Source: Owenia fusiformis (taxonomy: Eukaryota; Annelida; Polychaeta; Sabellida; Oweniidae). Taken from it: 60,000 bases of DNA. Shown here one piece after another: positions 43,601 to 55,600 of the stretch; within the stretch, counting starts at the first letter, position 1; every line of letters starts with the position of its first letter. Position numbers and translations under genes: made by a program. The notes below the pieces were generated by a model that saw only the letters and a program-made list of their open reading frames with translations, ran no database searches and was not told where the DNA came from. Where the stretch lies: positions 14,742,822 through 14,802,821 of the forward strand of contig CAIIXF020000008.1 in the NCBI GenBank assembly GCA_903813345.2, written 5' to 3'.

Positions 43601-46600
43601 CAACAAAATAGTATGTATAAGCCACATCTTATACATTACGTTATATAAACGAATCATGTCAATATGCTAGTCTGTTAGTATTTTCAGCACACATGGTGTC
43701 TGCAACAGTCCAAGTGAAGACCCTTGGCACACTTGGCGAATGCATTACGGAATTTACGCCTCCTGCCTGCATCTTTATCACTCCAAATACAAACGCACCA
43801 GTCCTTTTCCCGCGTTCAAGGAAGATTCCGGACCCTCACGATCGGCTGGTCAATGATGGATATCTACAACTAGGGAGGCGATGAAGGCCATGTGAAAGTC
43901 TAACCTTGAAAGCTGCATTGTTTTCATTAGAAATTTTATTAGCATTGAGCAACATTCTCTGTATGATGTACACTTTCACTTTCTTCATGCTGGATATCTA
44001 GGGAGGCGATGACGGCCAGGTGAAAGTCTAACCTTACAAGCGGGGCTGGTTTTTTCCTTATAAATTTAAAAATAATCAATACTGCACTAATCCATTTTTA
44101 TTTTCTGTTGAAAGTATACTGTGTGATATCTCAAACGTACTCAGACAACCAATTTTACTTTGGATAAACAATATTCCAAATCAGCCTATAGCATTAAGTG
44201 ATTTAAATGACTGATATCTCAAACGTACTCAGTCAACCAATTATACTTTTGATAAATTATTTAAATGACTGATTTGTTAATTACGAAAATAGATCGAACA
44301 TAGTCTGATTCCATCCATCACCTGGTATGAATGAAAAAGTCATTTTTATATCGTCCATGCTTCAACGTAGTGTAATACTTAAAATGATCAACACTGCTTT
44401 GCGCTAAACGCCGATCTCAAACGTACTCAGACAACCAATTTTACTTTGGGTAAACAATATTCAAAATTAGCCCATAGCATTAAATGATTTAAATGACTGA
44501 TTGTTTTAATTATGACAATAGGCCGAACATAATCTGATTCCATCGTTTATCAAGAAGATGTATCAATTATTAGTCAGTTAGTATGGCCAAAAGCATTGTC
44601 AACTATATTTCGAGATAATGTTTGCGATATGAAATCTGTGAAAGATTCAGTTAAAACAAAAGATTTTTCCTTGGGGGAGATAAGGGTAGTTACGGAAAAT
44701 AGTAGAATGTTTGTCATTATCCACAAAAAAAAACTTTAATAGTATCGTCCTAAAAATGTTTTCTGCAATGAGGCACATGAAGGCATGCAGTTGATTATGC
44801 AAGTATTATAGAACCAAATACATGAAATAAAGTTTTCTTTGCGTGCAACTGCAACAGAGGTTTCAAGAATTTCTTGATAATATGAGTTTATTTCTCCATG
44901 TATTTGAATGAAGTTTGTTTGATGTACAAATCTTTCCTCGCCCAATGTTGAAGTACATTTGTACATTTTCAGATGGAAAAAGAATATCCCCGCTATTCTA
45001 TAATACGAATTAAGGTGTAATAAATAGAAATGAACAAATATGTCAGCATTTTTCAATCTACGTGGATTCTGTAAAAGAACACGTAAGGTACGGTTTCAAA
45101 GTATACTGAAAAGGATATCTGCTTATACATTGATACATGCGCGGCCTTGACAGAACAAACCTACTAACCCATATACGTGGGCTACTAACCTAGATACGTC
45201 TAGCTAATTTGCATAAAGTTGTAGCAGTCTGAATCCACTTTTTGCTCGAAACTCGCTGTATAAAAAATGGAATTTATTAGTCTTTAACTCTGCCGTTGAT
45301 TGACAGACTTCGAAAAAATAATACCATGGCTTTGCTCGGAAGTATAGCTTTCCGATGGTTCCACTTTTGTAATGACCAAATTGCGAGAAAATGGAGGATA
45401 TGGAGAGTAAAGGTGATTTCTCGAATGCCAAGTTTCACTTAAGAAATGCTGCGTTCTGATTGGCCGACTTTCTTGCAGTCCCAATCCACTTTAGCTCTCC
45501 AAACTCACGTTTTACAGAAATGACACTTATCGGTCTTTTCTCCGCCATTTTTCGATCGATTTCTAAAAGCATAATGTCATAGTGAAGCTTACATTGCCAG
45601 TTTCCAGATGGTATCACTTTTGAAGCGATCCACGTGCGAAAAGAAGGTAAAATTTGAGTGGGAAAAAGTTTCTCGATAATCGAAGATTCACTTTAGAAAT
45701 ACTGAGGAATCTGGCATTCTGATTGGTCAGTTTTCCTGCATTCTCAAGCCACTTTTCCGACTCCAAACTGAGTTGTTAGAAATGGCACTTACATCTCTCG
45801 ATTTTGTTTCACAAAATGACTAATATCTGAAACTGATATACCTGAAACGTCAGTGTAAAGGATAAATCAAATCCGAAATTATTCAAGAAGACGAGGTTAT
45901 ATATAAAAACGATGAAATAAAACTAAAAACCTCTCTGGTTTTATGTAATTCTCGTCTCTGGAATGTCTGAAGAATACCTAAACCCCAAAGACTTTTGCCA
46001 AAAATAAATGAAACTAAAAATATTATTAGTAACTAGAACCCACGGGAGTAATTGTATAGGTTCTAAATAGCTGACTAACGCTGATATAATAGTTATCACT
46101 TTTGTTTGTTTTTGACTTTACTTGGGCCAGACCTCCATTCACTTCAATGCTAGAAACGTGCAATAGTCACTTAATTTCATGATTTATCAAAAAGTGTTGG
46201 TTGAATCCGTCTGAAACTCGAATGACATACTATTGGATGACCCTGTCAATGTACATATTGTGATTAAACATGAAATGTTGGTTGTCATACAAATTAGCCA
46301 AGGTTTGAATGAATTTTAGCATTGCTCCAATGGGGATTTGGCCCAAGTTTTTTCAAATGTCATGGAAAATGATTTAAATGACACAACTGTGTAAATCAAA
46401 GCTATATTGGAGTAAATGTGTCACTGAATTCAAATATGCTATCAAAAATAGAGATAATAGAGATAAAAAGTGCAAATCTCTTAAAATCTCGACATGAAAA
46501 AACGAGAGTTAGCGAGATTTCAAAGCTAGATTTTCTATTGCACACGGTAGAATTTAAATGCACGCGAGTAAATTGTTATTTTATATATGTTCTTCTAATA

Positions 46601-49600
46601 TGAATAAAAAAAATTGATGCCATCTCTATATTTATCATTGCCGAAATTATGTACAAGGGAGGTACTGTTTATTGTTGCAATTCACAATTTCAGGGAAAAT
46701 AGGCTGTAATCGGCCCTTGTGCCCTGGAGTAGAAATAAGCGATATCTAGGACAAAATATTTCGTATCATTAAATTTAAACCCCTTATTTATGTAAAATTC
46801 TTTAAAATTGTACTTACTGCAATATGATACTGCGAGCCCATCGTCTTCACTGGTAGGGTAAAACAGGTTAATTGTATTAAATAAACACAAAACTAAATAG
46901 TGGATTCTTTATATTTATGATCATTCAAACACTTTTTATTACTAGTGCATTTAATCATCTCAGCGTTTGCATATTCTTTGACAATATTGTCTGTAAATCC
47001 AGATCCCCTAAACGTATAAGCGTACGTATATTGCTTGCTATACTCACGAATGAACAAATTATTTACCCAAAGAAATATACATAATGTATCGCCTTTTTTA
47101 ATGTTCACGGACGTTAAAAAATCAGATAAACTAAGGAAATGGTTAACTCATTTCATGTTTGATTTGTTTGATAAGGCATAATGTAGGCCTACTTGGCTAC
47201 CGCAGCGTCCATCGTACAAACGCGAAAACGGACGCTCTTAATCAATGATCAGTTCACATTTCCACATTCAAAAGTATTTCATTTTTATTTTCAGTTTATA
47301 CATAATGTGTAATGTCATTTCTGTATATTCACATGGATTATAATGATGATAAATACATGTTTTACATTCTTACAGTTAATTTCATGTTTCAAAAATGTTA
47401 ATAGTACGCAACAATTTCAAGACAACAGTAAGTGTTCTAAAATGCTGAAAATCATATGCGTTCAAAGTATAATAAATAATACACTCATTTACAAATAAGT
47501 GACTTTGGTATATTTGCAACGAGTTACTTACAAATCAACGTTTATAGGGACAACATTTTGGGCCAATATTAACGAAATCCTTGAATGCCAAGCTTGTTAA
47601 TAAGCATTAATTTTTCGATATTGTAAGATGCCCAGCGTTCGTAAAATATAACTACATTGTATACTGTATATGAGGCATAGATCAGGTCGAATTATTTATA
47701 ATGAAAAAAACAAACATTACGTTTCATTCATATTCATGCATATCTTATTTCCAATACACGAATTTCAAGTATTTACTTCATTTGCACACTAAATTACGTT
47801 AACAGATACAATCTAACAAACATCAGCGTTTGCAAAAATACGAAAATCACGTGCGTTCATAGCATAATAAAAAGTTACCTCAGTTAGTTTGCAATACAAT
47901 TTCTTTAATTACTTGACCAGTAACGTATTATTCACCATTCATAGGGACATTATTCAATCTACTATATTCGGGACGATATGCAATTAAACCTTGTCAACTT
48001 TGTTGAAACGCGTTTACTATACGATGTTGTAAGATACCCAGCGTCTGTTAAATCAACTTAAATCAAACTGAGACCGGGTCGATTTATTAAGACCGACCTA
48101 AACAAACATAAATAAATAAGAATAGATTATTCATTCTCAGTTGATGACATATTTCCCTGTGTATATAAACGCGTTATTTTGGGCCGATTTTGGGCCGATC
48201 TTGGCACTTAAGCGACATACATTTTCCCATCGGCCGAATCGGCCCAATGGCACTCAAAGGGTTAAGTCACATAATAACCATTAGTTGTTATTATAACACA
48301 AAATTGTAGTCATTAGGGTTAACCTCTAGAGACATTTTGAAGAGATCGACAAGATTGAGTCTAATATTTGTTCGTAATATTAGATCAGCATAATTTGTCT
48401 TATCCATTGGTTTGTATTAGAAATTGGTGATGTTTTTATAGCCGATGGATATTACTCGATCTTAGGGTGTTTGCTTGAAGTTGTTACATATAAGTTTGGA
48501 AGGAAACATGCAGTTGTTATAATGTCATCCCCCAGAAGTGAGGAGTTATGGTCATCCCCCAGAAGTGAGGAGTTATGGTCATCCCCAGAAGTGAAGAGTT
48601 ATGGTCATCCCCTAGAAGTGAGGAGTTATGGTCATCCCCTAGAAGTGAGGAGTTATGGTCATCCCCCAGAAGTGAGGAGTTATGGTCATCCCTAGAAGTG
48701 AGGAGTTATGATCATCCCCTAGAAGTGAGGAGTTATGGTCATCCCTAGAAGTGAGGAGTTATGATCATCCCCTAGAAGTGAGGAGTTATGGTCATCCCCC
48801 AGAAGTGAGGAGTTGTGGTCATCCCTAGAAGTGAGGAGTTATGATCATCCCCTAGAAGTGAGGAGTTATGGTCATCCCCTAGAAGTGAGGAGTTATGGTC
48901 ATCCCCCAGAAGTGAAGAGTTATGGTCATCCCCTAGAAGCGAGGAGTTATGATCATCCCCTAGAAGTGAGGAGTTATGGTCATCCCCCAGAAGTGAAGAG
49001 TTATGGTCATCCCCTAGAAGAGAGGAGTTATGGTCATCCCCTAGAAGTGAGGAGTTATGATCATCCCCTAGAAGTGAGGAGTTATGGTCATCCCCCAGAA
49101 GTGAGGAGTTATGATCATCCCCTAGAAGTGAGGAGTTATGGTCATCCCCTAGAAGAGAGGAGTTATGGTCATCCCCTAGAAGTGAGGAGTTATGATCATC
49201 CCCCAGAAGTGAGGAGTTATGGTCATCCCTCAGAAGTGAGGAGTTATGGTCATCCCCTTGAAGTGAGGAGTTATGGTCATCCCCTAGAAATGAGGAGGTA
49301 TGGTCATCCCCTAGAAGTGATGAGTTATGGTCATCCCTCAGAAGTGAGGAGTTATGGTCATCCCCTTGAAGTGAGGAGTTATGGTCATCCCCTAGAAATG
49401 AGGAGTTATGGTCATCCCCTAGAAATGAGGAGGTATGGTCATCCCCTAGAAGTGAGGAGTTATGGTCTTCATTGTTGTGTCTGGCATTGAGAGTAATTGT
49501 TACACTTTTCTAATAACCTAAAGTCCCATTTTAAGTTTAAACACCGTGGCTCATATTTTTGTCATACAAAAATGTAATCAAGATGTGAAGCGCAGACCTT

Positions 49601-52600
49601 TCTCAGTTTGAAAACACATCCTAAGCTATTTTAAAAGAAATTAATAGAAGTTGATTGAAAAATAGCAAAAGTACTATTTAAAAGTTGATGAAAAATTATT
49701 TTCAGTAAAGATAGTCAAGCAATATTGTTATATTTAGAAACTTAAGGATATGTAGAAAAGATTCATGTAGTTATTAAAGATTCATAAAATTATGCACATA
49801 TAGTGACATCATAGTGTTACATGGTGTCACTAAGAACTATGTCAGTGCCAAGTGTTCTAATATATATAGCGTTCATTACCTGTCAGCAAAATCTATTTCC
49901 TCTACTGTATCCATGGCAACATAAAAGGTTTTTCCAATTTTATTTTCTGAATATACTTTCAGTCACTTGCCATTGTGTCTGGCCATTGTACACAGATGAT
50001 CTTCACTTCTATTTGTTTTCATAGAGTCAATAAATTGTTGAGGTTTTACTTGACTCATAGAATAGTTGTTTTATAATTTCTATATGTTTACTTTAACAAA
50101 GATCTGTCATATGACCAGTGTTTCAATCTTTTTTGTTCATCAGAAGTTCTGAAATATCTATAATTCTATAAAATTCTTAGTGATATTTGTGCTTTATTTC
50201 TTGCTTATTACATACTTTACTTTTCACTTTTGTGTTCAAACGCAATTCCACCATGTGACTTATATATAGAAACTAGCATTATCTTAGAGATAAGATATTT
50301 ACAAAGGACGCATAAATCTGAAAGTTTTGTCATAATTTCCCACATAATCCATGTAGCTATTACCAGTCTTGTGAGCTAATAAATGCCCATGTAAATTAGT
50401 GGAGAATGTAAAACATGCCTAAACTTCTGCCTTTAGTTCATTGGTCCACATATTCTCAGATTATTTGTGTCATTTTAGAATTAAGCCTTCCCCTTTACGC
50501 AGAATCTCAGTGCTTTTAATAGACAATTACTATATATTCAATTACAGTGTTAAGCTTTAATGATGATTACGCAAGTTTGATCCAGCGAGATTTTGTAATT
50601 ACATCTTACTGTATTAATGCAAGGGATACCCGCTTATATATTTGAATAAAGGGAGAGTAATAACTATAAATTAGTTGCAATCTTTTAATAATGGAAATTG
50701 AAGGTGACTTATGATAGAAATAAAATGGTTAATTTAGGAACACTAAGAGGCTTTTAAAAGCTTGAACATTTTACCCTTTGATTTGAAATAAAGGAGTTCT
50801 TCAAGTCATATTTTTAATGTTACATTGTTTTTTCACAATTCTTGCAAAACTTGGTTGAAGTTTGCAAATCTTTCATGTTTTTCATATTTTCAAGTGCATT
50901 TACAACATTTTGTGATGTTAATGCCTTATATATTATCTGTTACCTTAAACTTATATTGAATTAATTTATCGTGATCAAGTTTCTTAAAGACAACAATAAG
51001 ACAACGATTTGGTGTCCATGGATCCAAGGTCTATTGTTCACCCTATGCAGACAGAGCCTGTGGGAAATATTGGGTGCGGCGCAAATGAGCGGAGGGTGCG
51101 GAGCTAACGGTCATTTTTGAATTTAAAATTGGGATATTTCTGAAACTAAGCCGTTTTGGGACTTCAAATATACCAAGATATGTGTATTTGACACCAAATA
51201 TCAATAAAATTGTGAAAATAGTAGTGCAATTTATTTTATAGCGACGCAGTATGCCTTAAACATTTCCCAGACCTATATATTTTGAGACTATCCTTTTAAT
51301 ACTGCGTCCCCAGCATTCATAAAAAATGGTGTTCAAGATACACTACCCATGCAAATTATTTTTGCATCTTGGAAGCCAGGCAGTATCTGTGTGATTTTAT
51401 AAAAATTCGGAAATGTTCTTCAGATATGAGCCCCTCTAAATATTGGGTGCGGAGCTACGTTTATGGAGCTGCTCCGCACCCAATATTTAGAGGGGCTCAT
51501 ATCTGAAGAACATTTCCGAATTTTTATAAAATCACACAGATACTGCCTGGCTTCCAAGATGCAAAAATAATTTGTATAGATAGTGCACCTTGAACACCAT
51601 TTTTTATGAATGCTGGGGACTCAGTATTAAAAGGATAATTTCAAAATATATAGGTCTGGGAAAGGTTTAAGGCACACTGCGTCGCTATAGAATGAATTGC
51701 GCTACTATTTTCACAATTGTATTGATATTTGGTGTCAAATACACATATCTTGGTATATTTGAAGTCCCAAAACGGCTTAGTTTCAGAAATATCCCAAATT
51801 TAAATTCAAAAATAACCGTTAGCTCCGCACCCTCCGCTCATTTGCTCCGCACCCAATATTTCCCACAGGCTCTGTCTGCATAGGGTGTTGTTCGGTTCAT
51901 ATTTTCCAAATAAAAATAGAATGTTTCTTAGTTTCTAACCTTGTTTGACCCTTCCATGATCTTGAATATTTGTTTTTCCTTCGATTTGTTTGACTTAAGA
52001 TAATATAACAATATTTTCTTATATACAAGGATTATTTAAAACTGTTGTCCAGAATTTGAGTTTTATTTGAGATATTGATTCAAATGTTATCATAACAAAC
52101 GTTTATTTATATTTCTTGTAAAGTATATTGGACAATGTATTAATATCCTATTGTGTCAACCTTGGCCCTTGGGCTGAAATAGAGCTATCCAGAAAATAAG
52201 AAATTGTTCTTGTAATTTCAAAATATATTTCAACATTCTATCAATTTAAGGGAATGGGTCGAAGATTGAATTTTGGGATTATTTCTGATAATTTGAAAGT
52301 TAATGATTCTGTCTATTACTGTAAATTGTCAAAAATTGAAAGAAACTGTAAATAGTATATACGTGTAGGTTGAAAGTATTTTGTACTTATACATAAGAGA
52401 GATACTATTTAGTACTTATACATAACAGAGATACTATTTAGTACTTATACATAACAGAGATACTATTTAGTACTTATACACAACAGAGATACTATTTAGT
52501 ACTTTTATATAACAGAGATACTATTTAGTACTTATATATAACAGAGATACTATTCAGTACTTATACATAACAGAGATACTATTTAGTACTTATACATAAC

Positions 52601-55600
52601 AGAGATACTATTTAGTACTTATACATAAGAGAGATACTATTTAGTACTTATACATAACAGAGATACTATTTAGTACTTATACATAACAGAGATACTATTT
52701 AGTACTTATACATAACAGAGATACTATTTAGTACTTATACATAACAGAGATACTATTTAGTACTTATACATAACAGAGATACTATTTAGTATATAACAGA
52801 GATACTATTTAGTACTGATATATAACAGAGATGCTATTTAGCACATACACATAATAGGTTTCAATGTAATTATGTTACAATGAGAATTGTCACAATTTGT
52901 AAGGCTTGCAGTGAAGCATTAATTGTCAAATCAATTGCCGTTCAATTTATTTCATTGCCAACTTTATTATTATCCTTAGATGAAACATCACAAATCAGGA
53001 ATAGGAATGATAAGATTAAAACATCCAATTAACATTTTAATCAATAGAGCAAGTCAAAATATTTACTTACTGTTGTTGTCCATCCGCCACTTCTTTTGAA
53101 TCCTGAAATAAACCATTCATTAATTTATCCGTTTATGTACAAGTATGCTGACTATACTCATTTAAAAATATTTATTATCCTCGATAGATAACTGTTATGT
53201 AGTCATCTTAATTAATACAAGGCCTTTAATGCAGTTCCTACTTGACTTTCCCTGTCAAATTGTTTCTTGTATATTCCAGGAAAATTCATAATTTTTGAAA
53301 TGTATTTTCGGAGTAAAAATGAATAAAACACTTATTTAAAACTCGAAGCCCTCTTTAAAATTAGGAAAAATAAAAATAATATTATTGCTGAAGTAGCACT
53401 TAGCCTGTACTTAGCCTAAGCTGCTTTTGACATTTATATAAATAATTCATGACCTGCTCAATGATGTTTCCCTTGGTAGACATGAGTGATATCAGTTGGT
53501 GTCATACTAATTCAGAAATTGATGTACAGTGTTTATAGAGGATGTGCCATGATTTTCAATAATTTTCTTCTTTTCGATATGATTGGTAGAGATATGCTGG
53601 AGACGGATATAAAGGGTATGGATATGACAGGTATTGGTATGGATGATATGGATTTGAAGGGTATGGGCATGACATGTATGGAAAGGGTATGGACATGACA
53701 GGTATGGATATAAAGGGTATGGACTTGACAGGTATGGATATAAATGGTATGGACGTGACAGGTATGGATATAAAGGGTATGGACATGACAGGTATGGATA
53801 TAGAGGGTATAGACACTACAGGTATGGATATAAAGGGTATGGACATGACAGGTATGGATATAGAGGATATAGACACAACAGGTATGGATATAAAGGGACA
53901 TGACATGTATGGATATAAAGGGTATGGACATGACAGGTATGGATATAAAGGGTATGGACATGACAGGTATGGATATAAAGGGTATGGACATGACAGATGG
54001 ATATAAATGGTATGGACGTGACAGGTATGGATATAAAGGGTATGGACTTGACAGGTATGGATATAAATGGTATGGACGTGACAGGTATGGATATAAAGGG
54101 TATGGACATGACAGGTATGGATATAAAGGGTATGGACACAAAGGTATGGATATAAAGGGTATGGACACGACAGGTATGGATATAAAGGGTTTGGACATGA
54201 CAGGTATGGATATAAAGGGTATGGACATGACAGGTATGGATATAAAGGGTATGGACATGACAGGTATGGGTATAAAGGGTATGGACATGACAGGTATGGA
54301 TATCAAGGGTATGGAAATGACAGGTATGGATATAAAGGGCAGGGATATGAAAGCAAGGGATAAAAAGGGTATGGATATGACAGGTATGGATACAAAGGGC
54401 AGGGATGTGAAAGCAGGGGGATATGAGGGGTAAGGATATGACAGGTATGGATACAAAGGGTAGTGATATGACAGGTATGGATACAAAGGGTAGTGATATG
54501 ACAGGTATGGATATAAAGGGTAGGGATACGAAAGCAGTGGATATGAATAGTATGGATATGACAGGTATTGATACAAAGGGTATGGACATGACAGGTATGG
54601 ATATAAAGGGCAGGATATGAAAGCAAGGGATATGAATGAGATGGATATGACAGGTATTGACACAAAGGGTATGGATATGGCAGGTGTGGATAAAAAGGGC
54701 AGGAATGTGAAAGAAATAGATATGATGGATATAGATATGACAGGTATGGATACAAAGGATAGTGATATGAAGGGTATAGATATGACAAGTGTAGATACAA
54801 AGGGCAGGAATGTGAGAGAAATAGATATGATAGATATAGATATGACAGGTATGGATACAAAGGATAGTGATATGAAGGGTATAGATATGACAGGATGGAT
54901 ACAAAGGGCAGGGATATGAAAGCAGTGGATATGAATGGTATGGATATGACTGGTATTTATACAAAGGATAGTGATATGAATGCAAGGGATATGAAGATAT
55001 AAAGGATATGAATATAAAAAATATGGATATGGAGAGTATGGATATGAAGGGATATGAAGTTTGAATATCATAATGGGTTTTCATATTTTTCTGATTATCA
55101 GTGTTTGAGAGTGAAATTTTGTTTTCTGTACGGATTTACTTTTTTATGAATACTGAATATACACTGAATGTAATTGTAGAATTCAGCAAAAGTCGTTAAA
55201 CTTAGAAAAAAGGTTAATCAGGGTGTGTTTTATTTGATATTGAAATATTAAATTCCAGATAATTCTTATCGCTAAATATAATATTTGACATCTAAAAATA
55301 TCTCAGAATTTTTAATGGTTTAATTTTCTATAAACTCAAAAACTCTGAAACTAAATATGCTCAAGTCTCAAAGGGATAGAACCAACAATTGTTACAGAAC
55401 CCAGCAAGAAAAAGAAAACATCTAAGAGAACATCAGTCTTAAGGAAAATAAACCCCAACTATCCCAAATCATGAACTGGATATACATATTCACACTGTTT
55501 TTGCATTGTTTGTGATTGAAATGACAATTTCATATATAGTGAAACCTGTAAATCTGAACACCTCTCTAATCCGAACACCTCGCAATGTGAACACTTTTTC

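Larger units (their letters stand above)
42939..48261. mobile_element. 5.3-kb piggyBac-like element (decayed)
   Basis: The 13-bp perfect inverted termini CCCTTTGAGTGCC (42939-42951) and GGCACTCAAAGGG (48249-48261) are flanked by TTAA on both sides (42935-42938 and 48262-48265). TTAA targets and CCC-type ends are the piggyBac signature. A decayed transposase tail lies at the left on the minus strand. Much of the interior is repeat-rich non-coding DNA. Confidence 0.85.

Noticed and set aside
43693-43884. 63-aa plus-strand frame
   Set aside because: The opposite strand explains the region better as the piggyBac transposase C-terminal relic.
48813-49490. 225-aa plus-strand gene
   Set aside because: It is only the 27-bp minisatellite read in an open frame, antisense to the channel gene, with no domain.
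51692-51883. 63-aa peptide found twice (also at 59621-59812)
   Set aside because: Its conservation follows from near-identical foldback DNA; there is no independent evidence for translation.
53533-55071. 512-aa minus-strand gene
   Set aside because: It is a 30-bp minisatellite translation, also open in other frames and strand, inside a channel intron.
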